Origin: WANQ01 sp964448055
GTDB taxonomy: Archaea; Thermoproteota; Thermoprotei_A; Sulfolobales; WANQ01
DNA: 24,626 nucleotides
NCBI GenBank assembly: GCA_964448055.1
Contig: CAYUVB010000021.1
Location: 1-24,626, forward strand
Reading direction: 5' to 3'
Positions 1-6,951 of this stretch are shown piece after piece. The position numbers and the translations under genes were made by a program. Positions within the stretch are counted from its first letter, which is position 1; the number at the start of each line of letters is the position of its first letter. The notes under the pieces were generated by a model, which was given only the letters and a program-made list of their open reading frames with translations, was not told the DNA's origin and made no database searches.

Positions 1-1143
1 CCCTATCATCCGGCGTTACACGAGCCAGAATATTTTGAACTCTATGTTGAAGGTGAACGTGTAGTAGATGTTAGATATAATGGATTCCATGTTCATCGTG
101 GTATAGAGAAACTTGGTGAATCAAGATTTACGTATCAACAAGTACCATTCCTAGCTGAACGCATATGTGGTATCTGTGGATTCGTACACTCTGTATGTTA
201 TACCCAAGCAGTAGAGAATGCTGCTAAAATAGAGGTACCGGAGAGAGCAGAATTTATACGCTCAATAATACTTGAAGTTGAAAGACTTCATAGCCACTTG
301 TTATGGGTTGGTGTTGCATGCCACTTACTAGGATATGATGCAGGATTCATGCATGCTTGGAGAATACGTGAGAAAACTATGGTTTTAGCAGAACTGTTAA
401 CTGGTAGTCGTAAAACTTATGGTATAAACCTCATAGGTGGTGTTAGAAAGGATATAAACCGTGATAAGATCGATACCGTGCTAAAAACCATTAAATGGGT
501 TGAGGACGAGTTCCGTAAACTAGTAGAGGTTATAACAAGTGTACCTCAAGTAGTTAAACGTGCAAGTGGTACAGGAATACTACCTAAACACGAAGCACGT
601 AGATATAGTGTTGTAGGACCAGTTGCAAGAGCTTCTGGGTTAAACCGTGATGTCAGAAAAGACTATCCATATGCTGCTTACAAGCATGTATCATTCAAAG
701 TACCAGTTTACACTGAAGGAGACAACCTTGCTAGACTACTAGTTAGAGTAGACGAGATATTCGAAAGCATTAACATAATAAGACAATTACTAGACCAACT
801 ACCAAGCGGGCCCATAATGGCAGAGGACATAGAGATTCCCAAAGGAAAAATAGGTGTATCCAGTGTTGAAGCACCACGTGGTGAAGACATACACCTCGTT
901 ATAACTGGTAAAGGTAGACCTTATCGCTGGAGAGTACGTGCACCAACATATCAGAACATACCCGCATTGAAAGTAATGTTAAAAGACGCCCCACTAGCTG
1001 ACGCCCCATTAACGATAGCTAGTATTGATCCATGTTTCTCGTGTACTGATCGTGTAATTGTAGTGGATGTTTCAACACGTAAACGTAAGATTATTTCTCT
1101 ACGTAAACTCGTGAAACTAGAAGGTAATGGGTGTATGATATGA
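1..1143 (+). CDS. mbhL: Membrane-bound [NiFe] hydrogenase large (catalytic) subunit, MbhL/NuoD-like, 5' partial
   Basis: The frame is open from base 1, so the gene enters from outside the window; 380 residues are visible and probably only a dozen or so N-terminal residues are missing. It carries both paired-cysteine motifs that hold the nickel-iron site: RICGICGF near the start (Cys56 and Cys59 of the visible part) and DPCFSCTDR near the end (Cys345 and Cys348). All four ligands being present argues for a true group 4 hydrogenase rather than a NuoD or sulfur-reducing Mbx/Mbs-type relative, in which ligands are degenerate. A tail of 29 residues follows the last motif. By family knowledge it reduces protons with electrons from the ferredoxin-like and NuoB-like subunits encoded next, on the cytoplasmic face of the membrane complex. 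The next gene overlaps its stop by ATGA, so translation is probably coupled. Confidence 0.9.
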   Translation, partial: PYHPALHEPEYFELYVEGERVVDVRYNGFHVHRGIEKLGESRFTYQQVPFLAERICGICGFVHSVCYTQAVENAAKIEVPERAEFIRSIILEVERLHSHLLWVGVACHLLGYDAGFMHAWRIREKTMVLAELLTGSRKTYGINLIGGVRKDINRDKIDTVLKTIKWVEDEFRKLVEVITSVPQVVKRASGTGILPKHEARRYSVVGPVARASGLNRDVRKDYPYAAYKHVSFKVPVYTEGDNLARLLVRVDEIFESINIIRQLLDQLPSGPIMAEDIEIPKGKIGVSSVEAPRGEDIHLVITGKGRPYRWRVRAPTYQNIPALKVMLKDAPLADAPLTIASIDPCFSCTDRVIVVDVSTRKRKIISLRKLVKLEGNGCMI

Positions 1144-1670
1144 GCTTACTTAAACCATTAAAACTCATAAGAATTGCACGTAGGGCAGGAGTAGTAACAG
1201 TACGTTATCCATATCAGCCACCATTAATTACCGATGAGTTTCGTGGAAGAATAGTAATTGATGCGAAGAAGTGTATTGGCTGCGGTGCATGTGTTAATGT
1301 GTGTCCTAGTAACGCGTTGACATTAATAGATGATGGAGATAAGAGAATACTCAACTATTTTATTGGTAGATGTATCTATTGTGGTAGATGTGCTGACGTT
1401 TGTCCCGTCGATGCTATTACCATTAGCAAGGAGTTCGAATTAGCAACAGATAAAATAGAGGATCTAAATAGTCGCGTAGTACACCAGAAGAGTACTTGTT
1501 GTAGTTGTGGCGAGGAGAGAGTTGCTACAGAGAAGATGATAAGCTATGTTGTATCTAGGGTACCAGTTTCAGAAGCATATGCCCATATGTGTTCTAATTG
1601 CCGTAAGCGTAGATTTGTTGAAGGATTAATGTTTGGTAGAGGGATGCTTCATGTCGAAACAGAGAAATGA
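1140..1670 (+). CDS. mbhN: Hydrogenase iron-sulfur subunit with two [4Fe-4S] clusters, MbhN/NuoI/HycF-like
   Basis: About 176 residues. Two ferredoxin motifs are visible, CIGCGACVNVCP (Cys45, 48, 51, 55) and CIYCGRCADVCP (Cys78, 81, 84, 88), each able to bind a [4Fe-4S] cluster. The C-terminal third adds five more cysteines (TCCSCGEE near 120-123 and MCSNC near 151-154), arranged like the zinc-ribbon tail of HycF-type formate hydrogenlyase subunits. It would take electrons from soluble ferredoxin and pass them to the NuoB-like subunit. I chose ATG at 1140, which overlaps the stop of the large subunit and sits 6 bases after GGGTG; a GTG at 1131 would add three residues. Its 3' end overlaps the next gene by 20 bases. 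Confidence 0.88.
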   Translation: MSLLKPLKLIRIARRAGVVTVRYPYQPPLITDEFRGRIVIDAKKCIGCGACVNVCPSNALTLIDDGDKRILNYFIGRCIYCGRCADVCPVDAITISKEFELATDKIEDLNSRVVHQKSTCCSCGEERVATEKMISYVVSRVPVSEAYAHMCSNCRKRRFVEGLMFGRGMLHVETEK

Positions 1671-2151
1671 GTTACTAGAGGCGCTTAAAGCACTTAAGAA
1701 GAGCGTATGGGTATTTCATCTTAATACAGGTAGTTGTAACGCGTGTGATATAGAGATTCTAGACGTGCTTACACCGTATTTTGATGTAGAGAGGTTTGGT
1801 ATAAAACTAGTTGCATCTCCTCGTCATGCTGATCTAGTATTGCTTACAGGACCTATTACACGTAAGACATTACCCAAGGTAATTAATACGTTAAGAGCTA
1901 TTCCTAGACCTAGGCTAATACTGGCTATTGGTGCATGCGCTGTCGGTGGAGGTATATGGTATGACTCATATGGTGTAATAGGTGGAGTAGAAGCACTTAA
2001 GGAGGTTTTGGAGGAAAATGGCGTAGAAGTAGATAAACTTGTGTACGTCCCAGGGTGCCCAGCTAGACCTGAAGCAATAATCTACGGTGTAGCTGTCCTT
2101 TTAGGACTAGTTAAACCCAAAGTTAAAGCAGAGGTGGTTGAAGCAAAATGA
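1651..2151 (+). CDS. mbhJ: Hydrogenase small subunit, MbhJ/NuoB-like
   Basis: 166 residues from ATG 1651. Four cysteines in the NuoB arrangement should ligate the proximal [4Fe-4S] cluster: GSCNACDIE (Cys29, Cys32), IGACAVGGG (Cys96) and VPGCPARPE (Cys136). It lies between the ferredoxin-like subunit and the nickel-iron subunit in the electron path. A TTG at 1633 gives an 18-base longer frame, but the GAGGG at 1638-1642 lies between the two candidates and suits ATG 1651, so the shorter form is preferred. It overlaps the preceding gene by 20 bases and the following one by ATGA. The length is normal for group 4 hydrogenase small subunits. Confidence 0.9.
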   Translation: MSKQRNELLEALKALKKSVWVFHLNTGSCNACDIEILDVLTPYFDVERFGIKLVASPRHADLVLLTGPITRKTLPKVINTLRAIPRPRLILAIGACAVGGGIWYDSYGVIGGVEALKEVLEENGVEVDKLVYVPGCPARPEAIIYGVAVLLGLVKPKVKAEVVEAK

Positions 2152-2408
2152 CTAATAAAGTTAAGATATTCATATGCAGATATCATGAGATATTGAACCC
2201 TATATCAAGACATATAGTTTCATCTTATAGTACATGTAGATATTTGAAGGAAGTATCGCTGGAAAAACTGGAATTTCTTGGTGAAAATCTATTAAATACT
2301 CTTCAGAGAAATCTCGAATTAGACATTACTGAGCCAGAACTAGTTCTAAAGATTGTTGGCTCGGAGATTGGTGGAGACGAATACGTTAAACTCTCATTGA
2401 AGGGTTGA
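2148..2408 (+). CDS. Small hypothetical protein at the end of the hydrogenase module
   Basis: 86 residues, family not recognised. It starts at an ATGA overlap with the small-subunit gene, with GAGGTGG upstream, so it is very likely translated with the hydrogenase genes. The product has no membrane segment, no complete cluster-binding motif (only two isolated cysteines, in FICRYHE and STCRYLK) and is rich in Leu, Glu and Lys. It is too short for a NuoC-like MbhK and too polar for MbhI, the small membrane subunit of the Pyrococcus enzyme. It could be a soluble accessory subunit or an assembly factor; the sequence does not decide. Confidence 0.7.
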   Translation: MTNKVKIFICRYHEILNPISRHIVSSYSTCRYLKEVSLEKLEFLGENLLNTLQRNLELDITEPELVLKIVGSEIGGDEYVKLSLKG

Positions 2409-2423
2409 GCGAGTTTGCTAATA

Positions 2424-2428
2424 TTTTT
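2424..2428 (+). terminator. Possible T-run terminator after the hydrogenase module
   Basis: A T5 run in the context AATATTTTTCACA starts 16 bases after the stop of the 86-residue gene and before a fresh promoter. Archaeal termination often needs only such a T-run. A near-identical ATTTTTCAC occurs after the Mrp module. Position and sequence are the only evidence. Confidence 0.35.
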
Positions 2429-2464
2429 CACAGTATTATACTATTATATCAAAAGTTGCATAAG

Positions 2465-2499
2465 TTTTTATCTGGTTAGCAATACAAATTTTGGAGGGG
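2465..2499 (+). promoter_or_regulatory. Promoter and ribosome site for the Mrp module
   Basis: The 100-base gap holds a TATA-like TTTTTATCT at 2465-2473 and a strong ribosome site GGAGGGG at 2493-2499. Placing the transcription start about 26 bases after the TATA centre puts it near 2495, giving a leader of roughly a dozen bases. The ribosome site lies inside the longer possible frame starting at TTG 2491, and therefore selects TTG 2509 as the true start. The same 9-mer at the same spacing occurs before the KaiC-like gene. Confidence 0.6.
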
Positions 2500-2508
2500 C
2501 AAAAGAAT

Positions 2509-2793
2509 TTGAGCCTTGAACAGCAAGTAACCTTGTTTATACTTGCTGTATTCCCTATTTATCTTGCTGCTTTCACATTATATATTATTCGTGCTATCCG
2601 TGGTCCAACTATTCCTGATTCAGTTCTAGCTATAGACGCGCTATCTTTTGATATTGCTGCATTCCTAGCCCTACTCTCAATCCTTTATAGGTCTCCTATC
2701 CTAATCTCATGTGCTGTTGTACTTGCTTTATGGGTTTACGCATTAGACGTCTATGTTTCAAAGTATTTTGAGGCAAAGGATATGGGTGACTAG
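2509..2793 (+). CDS. mnhF: Mrp-type cation/proton antiporter subunit F (MnhF/MbhB-like)
   Basis: 94 residues with three membrane helices. The RAIRGPTIPDSVLAIDAL stretch after helix 1 is characteristic of MnhF/MrpF. It is a small membrane subunit of the ion-translocating module found both in free Mrp antiporters and in Mbh/Mbx complexes. TTG 2509 is chosen because GGAGGGG lies 9 bases upstream; an in-frame TTG at 2491 would leave the ribosome site inside the gene. First gene of the seven-gene Mrp block, two bases before mnhG. Confidence 0.88.
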   Translation: MSLEQQVTLFILAVFPIYLAAFTLYIIRAIRGPTIPDSVLAIDALSFDIAAFLALLSILYRSPILISCAVVLALWVYALDVYVSKYFEAKDMGD

Positions 2794-2795
2794 AC

Positions 2796-3170
2796 TTGAT
2801 AAATGAGATACTCGTATACTTAGGGGAAGCGCTTGTAGCAATAGGTGTATTCTGTGACTTAGCTGCAAGTATAGGTATGATTAGATTCCCTAATTTCTAC
2901 GTTAGATTACATGCTGCAACTGTTGGTACTATTGGTGGAGCATTTGTACCATTAATTGGTGTAGCCTTAATAGCATTGGGTGCTGAATGGCTTGGAACCT
3001 ATAGATTCTTCCTTGCTGGAGCATCAGTTGTCACAGCCGTATTAATTATCATACTAGCACCAGTAGGTTCCCATGTACTTGCACGTGCTGCTCATCGCGC
3101 AGGTGTAGTTAAGGTTGAGCCTAAGGTTGTAGATCACCTAGAGGATGATAGAAGTAAGGAGGTGAACTAG
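2796..3170 (+). CDS. mnhG: Mrp-type antiporter subunit G (MnhG/MbhC-like)
   Basis: 124 residues with three predicted membrane helices. GMIRFPNFYVRLHAAT is the usual MnhG signature, followed by helices around residues 44-61 and 70-90. The C-terminal 30 residues are charged and probably cytoplasmic. It starts at TTG 2796 after GGTGA at 2786-2790. By family knowledge it is a structural part of the small-subunit MnhEFG group in the antiporter module. The C-terminal coding end carries the GGAGGTGA ribosome site of the next gene. Confidence 0.88.
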   Translation: MINEILVYLGEALVAIGVFCDLAASIGMIRFPNFYVRLHAATVGTIGGAFVPLIGVALIALGAEWLGTYRFFLAGASVVTAVLIIILAPVGSHVLARAAHRAGVVKVEPKVVDHLEDDRSKEVN

Positions 3171-3173
3171 TAC

Positions 3174-3431
3174 ATGCTAGAAATATTCACATTGTCACTC
3201 CTTACGCTGTTTGCATTAACTAGTGTTGTTGCAGCCTATCTTGCTATTCGTGAACGTGATTTGGTTAAAGCTATAGTCTACTCAGCTATACAGAGCTCAA
3301 TGTATGCTCTCATATACTATGTCCTAATGGCACCCGATATAGTATTGGTTTATATACCTGTATCTGTAGGCCTCATACCCGCTGTTCTATTATTCGTCGT
3401 AAAGAAAACTGAACGCTATGAAGGGGAGTAA
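3174..3431 (+). CDS. mbhD: MbhD-like membrane subunit (DUF4040), atypical conserved site
   Basis: 85 residues and three membrane helices, matching the DUF4040 domain found as MbhD or as the C-terminal part of MrpA. The recognisable features are RDLVKAIVYSAIQSSMYAL in helix 2 and APDIVLVYIPVSVGL opening helix 3. In ordinary members the last segment reads roughly APDVALTEAAVGAG; here the Thr-Glu pair is replaced and a proline is present, so the conserved membrane glutamate appears to be missing. The start at ATG 3174 follows a near-perfect GGAGGTGA at 3157-3164. Position between MnhG and MnhB-like genes matches the order of Pyrococcus mbhC-D-E-F. Confidence 0.75.
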   Translation: MLEIFTLSLLTLFALTSVVAAYLAIRERDLVKAIVYSAIQSSMYALIYYVLMAPDIVLVYIPVSVGLIPAVLLFVVKKTERYEGE

Positions 3432-3434
3432 GTC

Positions 3435-4247
3435 TTGGTTAAGAAATCCGATGTATTCGTAGCAATATCGATAGCAGTATTCGTTCTAAGCCTAGCCTAC
3501 GTTACAAGTCTTGGAGGACTTGGACCTCTTCCACCAGTTGATGCACGTAAGATTGCTTATGCTTATCTTAACCTAACTTATAATCCATGGCAGCCTTTCC
3601 TTACAGCCTTTGCTCTTGAATCAGTTACAGCTATTATATGGGACTTCCGTGGACTAGACACATTGTATGAAACAGCCGTATTCTATGGTGCCATCATAGC
3701 TTCAATAGCATTATACCGTGGTGTGAAAATAAGTTTATCCAAGAAGGAATGGAGTAAGTTAGGGCTTAGCCCTATAGCGAAGACTGTTACAAGGTTATCA
3801 TTTGTATTAATACCTACTGTTGCCGCATCAGTAGCATTACATGGTCACCTAACACCTGGTGGTGGATTCCAAGCTGGTAGTATAGCAACAGTTGTAATAG
3901 TATTAGCGATAATAATATTCTCAAGATACTTCCTACCAAAACACGGTGTATCTAAGAATCGTGCTCTACTATTCCGTAGCATAGGGTTAATGGGTGTAGG
4001 TCTTACTAGCATAGCAATACTCTTAGCAGCGTTAGCTCTAGGAACCAATGCCTACATATTCCAAAACCAAGCCAAGCTTAATTCACCATTAAGTTTCCCA
4101 GCAAGAGTAGATGATTATACCCTTGGTGGTAGCCTACTATTCTTCAATTTATTTGAGTTCATAGCAGTAGCTTTTGGTTTCACCATAGTCTTTCTACTAC
4201 TTTCAGTAAGTGAAGAAGAGGTAAGAAAGGTGGTTACACGTGACTAA
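3435..4247 (+). CDS. MbhE-MbhF fusion (MnhB-like antiporter subunit)
   Basis: 270 residues. The N-terminal half (about 1-100) resembles MbhE: a first helix, an outside loop, then ESVTAIIWDFRGLDTLYETAV, close to the TAVVWDFRGYDTLGET motif of that family. The C-terminal half (about 110-265) is MnhB: ASVALHGHLTPGGGFQAGS and four helices. In Pyrococcus these are two separate genes, mbhE and mbhF; here they are one uninterrupted frame. The TTG start at 3435 has GGGGAG upstream at 3423-3428. The 3' end overlaps mnhC by 8 bases. Role: membrane part of the ion-translocation module. Confidence 0.82.
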   Translation: MVKKSDVFVAISIAVFVLSLAYVTSLGGLGPLPPVDARKIAYAYLNLTYNPWQPFLTAFALESVTAIIWDFRGLDTLYETAVFYGAIIASIALYRGVKISLSKKEWSKLGLSPIAKTVTRLSFVLIPTVAASVALHGHLTPGGGFQAGSIATVVIVLAIIIFSRYFLPKHGVSKNRALLFRSIGLMGVGLTSIAILLAALALGTNAYIFQNQAKLNSPLSFPARVDDYTLGGSLLFFNLFEFIAVAFGFTIVFLLLSVSEEEVRKVVTRD

Positions 4248-4635
4248 CTTAGCATTACTAACAGCATATGTAATAGTAATATCGCTATACGTTAACCTTG
4301 GTATAGCATTATATGGCATATTTGCAAGGCCAAGCTTAGTTAAGAAGCTTATAGCAATAACAATTCTAAGTGATACAGCGAACGCGTTTGCCGTCCTAGT
4401 AGGCTATCGCTGGCCTCGTGAAGCATTACCTAGGCCTCCAGTTATTCCCGAGCTACCTGTTACCCGTAGTGTATTAGAAGAGTACATGCAAAGTGCCGTA
4501 GATCCTCTACCTCAAGCTCTTGTACTTACAGCTATTGTTATAGGTTTAGCCGTCACATTATTCATTGCATTCATTACAATCCAATACTATAGACTATATG
4601 GTACAGTTGATGTAAGAAAGGTGAGAAGAAAATGA
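4240..4635 (+). CDS. mnhC: Mrp-type antiporter subunit C (MnhC/MbhG-like, NuoK family)
   Basis: 131 residues with three membrane helices in the NuoK/MnhC pattern. The second helix carries ILSDTANAFAVLVG, and DPLPQALVLTAIVIGLAVT in the third is the diagnostic MnhC motif. A loop of about 35 residues between helices 2 and 3 is proline-rich (LPRPPVIPELP), longer than in NuoK but normal for MnhC. Starts at GTG 4240, overlapping the preceding gene, with AGGTGG at 4227-4232. By homology it belongs to the proton path at the junction with MnhD. Confidence 0.88.
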   Translation: MTNLALLTAYVIVISLYVNLGIALYGIFARPSLVKKLIAITILSDTANAFAVLVGYRWPREALPRPPVIPELPVTRSVLEEYMQSAVDPLPQALVLTAIVIGLAVTLFIAFITIQYYRLYGTVDVRKVRRK

Positions 4636-5141
4636 CCATAAGGCTTAAGCGAGCAATACCATTAATAATCCTTTCATTTACTGTGTACATAGTGTTTACT
4701 GGTTCGGTACGCCTGTATGATATAGTTACTGGGATCCTGGTAGCCATAGCTATAGGATTAATTACGGCTAACCTTGTAGTAGAGAATCCGTTGAAAGCTC
4801 TTGATCCTAGGAGACTAGGATGGCTTATAGCATATGCTTTTCGTTACTTCTTTGTAAGTGAAGTTCAAGCACATTTGGATGTTATTAAAAGAGCTCTTGA
4901 CCCCCGAATGCCCATTAACCCAGGTATTGTACGTGTACCATACGGTGTTGAAAGCGAGTATGGTGAAGCATTAGTAGCATGCTCTATAACTAATACCCCT
5001 GGAACCGTTGTAGTAGATGTTAATCGTGACAAGAAGATCTTCTATGTACACTGGATAGATGTTAAAACACTTGAATCTGAGAAAGCTCGTGAAATGATTA
5101 GTCTTGTTTTCGAGAAATATGCTAAGAAAATATTCGATTAA
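4632..5141 (+). CDS. mnhE: Mrp-type antiporter subunit E (MnhE/MbhA-like)
   Basis: 169 residues. Two or three N-terminal hydrophobic segments (about 9-28, 33-50 and a weaker one near 64-75) precede a soluble C-terminal domain with ALVACSITNTPGTVVVDV and FYVHWID, the usual MnhE signature. ATG 4632 overlaps the mnhC stop by ATGA. In the Pyrococcus mbh operon the MnhE homologue (mbhA) comes first, before the F and G genes; here it has moved between MnhC and MnhD. Function within the antiporter complex is structural or unknown. Confidence 0.87.
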   Translation: MTIRLKRAIPLIILSFTVYIVFTGSVRLYDIVTGILVAIAIGLITANLVVENPLKALDPRRLGWLIAYAFRYFFVSEVQAHLDVIKRALDPRMPINPGIVRVPYGVESEYGEALVACSITNTPGTVVVDVNRDKKIFYVHWIDVKTLESEKAREMISLVFEKYAKKIFD

Positions 5142-5157
5142 ATAGAGGTGGAGATAC

Positions 5158-6825
5158 GTGGACGTCTATGTGAGTCTTGGTATAGCTCCACTCCTATTAA
5201 CTATTGCATCATTTGCCTTACCACTCTTATCGCTAATTATAGGTGATCGTAAATGGTTTTACCATGTTTATGCTCTAGTATTTAGCCTTGTAGCATTATT
5301 TTACGCTGTCATTAACTTTTATCTGGTAAATTATGTCCATGACGGTAAGCCTCTTGTGTATCCATTTGGTGGTTGGCCGGGACCGATAGGTATAGTCTAT
5401 GAAATTGATGGCTTAGGTAGTGTACTTGGATTACTAGTAGCATTTGACATGTTATTGGTTGTGATATATAGTTGGTGGTATATGTGGAAAGAAGAGGGTG
5501 TTGAATGGTATTACACTCTACTTCTACTGCTTGAAACAGGTATGCTTGGTATAGTATATACTGGCGATATATTCAACTTATTCGTTATGATAGAGCTATT
5601 AGCTATTGCCGCATATGGACTAGTAGCATTCTATAGGTCTAAGAGAGAGGCTGTTGAAGCTGCTGTAAAATACTCTGTTATAGGTGCTACTGCTACTACA
5701 ATGTATTTCCTAGCGATAGTATTCATCTATGGAACCTATGGTACAGTGAACATGGCTGATCTAGCATTAAAGGCACGTCCATGGGTGTGTAGTACGAGTA
5801 ATATTGTATGTAGCTTCCTTTCAACTGTTAGCGGTACTGGTTATGGTAACACATTTATTGCTACAGCTATCGCCATAGCATTAGCACTATGGGCTTTCAC
5901 GTTTAAGGCAGCAGTATTCCCTAATCACTTCTGGCTACCGGATGCACATCCAGAAGCGCCAACACCCGTATCAGCAGCATTATCAGGTCTTGTTGTAAAA
6001 ATGGGTGCTTATGCCACCATAAGGTTCATGTACACATTATTTGGTCCTGGCACAGTACTTGACCTACATGTTGGAGCTATTAGCCTACGTGACGTAATAT
6101 TGTTTGTACTATTGATCCTAGGAGCAGTATCAGCTATACTTGGAGCACTCGTAATGGTTATCCAAGATGATATTAAGAGGCTACTAGCTTATTCAACAAT
6201 AGCACACCTCGGAATAATATTCATGGGCATAGGTGTAGGGCTAAGAAATGTAGGTGAATCAATAGCAGCATTAGCTCTTACCGGCGTAGTACTACACATA
6301 ATCAATCATTCGTTCGGTAAAACACTATTATTCATGGCATCAGGAGTCTACATACACGCAGCTAACTCTAGGAATATTACATCAATGCGAGGTCTAGGTA
6401 AACTCTTACCGCTAACAACACTAACATTAATCATAGGCCTGCTACACCTACTAGGTGTACCCCCTCTCGGAGGATTCTTCAGCAAGCTGTTAATATACAA
6501 TGCATTAATGAATAGCGGGTTAGTGGTATTCGCAATAATATTGGTATTGTCTACTGCAATAAGCATCCTTGGATACATGAGACTTATCGTAAGCCTAGTA
6601 ATTCCGCCAAGACCCGTAGAGCTTATGGAGAAAGCTAAAGAACATCCACTAGCAACAAGTGTTCTCCTCGTGTTAGCAGTCCTCATAGTATTAATCGGTA
6701 TAACATCGCTCCTAGGAGGAATAGACTACCTTGAAGGACTAGTAGGTGATACAGTAAAAATGAAAGGCGTTATGGAGTACATATACTCAATGGTTAAGAC
6801 GTCTACAACATTATTTAAAGGTTAA
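5158..6825 (+). CDS. mnhD: Mrp-type antiporter subunit D (MnhD/MbhH-like ion-translocating subunit)
   Basis: 555 residues, about 14 membrane helices, the largest subunit of the module and the likely ion pump, homologous to NuoL/M/N. Key residues of the family are present: Glu146 in FNLFVMIELLAI, Lys250 in FKAAVFPNHFWLPDAHPEA, Lys281 in LVVKMG, and the histidine of LLAYSTIAHLG. It starts at GTG 5158 behind GAGGTGGAG at 5145-5153. It ends the Mrp block; a T-run and a new promoter follow. The hydrophobic C-terminus ends in a short amphipathic segment. Confidence 0.92.
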   Translation: MDVYVSLGIAPLLLTIASFALPLLSLIIGDRKWFYHVYALVFSLVALFYAVINFYLVNYVHDGKPLVYPFGGWPGPIGIVYEIDGLGSVLGLLVAFDMLLVVIYSWWYMWKEEGVEWYYTLLLLLETGMLGIVYTGDIFNLFVMIELLAIAAYGLVAFYRSKREAVEAAVKYSVIGATATTMYFLAIVFIYGTYGTVNMADLALKARPWVCSTSNIVCSFLSTVSGTGYGNTFIATAIAIALALWAFTFKAAVFPNHFWLPDAHPEAPTPVSAALSGLVVKMGAYATIRFMYTLFGPGTVLDLHVGAISLRDVILFVLLILGAVSAILGALVMVIQDDIKRLLAYSTIAHLGIIFMGIGVGLRNVGESIAALALTGVVLHIINHSFGKTLLFMASGVYIHAANSRNITSMRGLGKLLPLTTLTLIIGLLHLLGVPPLGGFFSKLLIYNALMNSGLVVFAIILVLSTAISILGYMRLIVSLVIPPRPVELMEKAKEHPLATSVLLVLAVLIVLIGITSLLGGIDYLEGLVGDTVKMKGVMEYIYSMVKTSTTLFKG

Positions 6826-6848
6826 GTATTTTCACATATCATCTTCCA

Positions 6849-6853
6849 TTTTT
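6849..6853 (+). terminator. Possible T-run terminator after the Mrp module
   Basis: CCATTTTTCACC lies 24 bases after the mnhD stop and before the next promoter. It shares ATTTTTCAC with the run at 2423-2431. Low-information signal, judged by position. Confidence 0.35.
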
Positions 6854-6910
6854 CACCAAGATTTCAAGAAAAACATTTAACAGAGGGTAAATTCAGCTCT
6901 GGCATTATCG

Positions 6911-6947
6911 TTTTTTATCTAGATTAATATTAGATCCTGGAGGTTGA
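6911..6947 (+). promoter_or_regulatory. Promoter and ribosome site of the KaiC-like gene
   Basis: TATA-like TTTTTTATCT at 6911-6920, then GGAGGTTGA at 6939-6947, four bases before ATG 6952. The predicted transcription start falls near 6940, so the leader is about 12 bases. The 9-mer TTTTTATCT and its 27-base spacing to GGAGG nearly match the Mrp module promoter. Confidence 0.6.
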
Positions 6948-6951
6948 GTGA

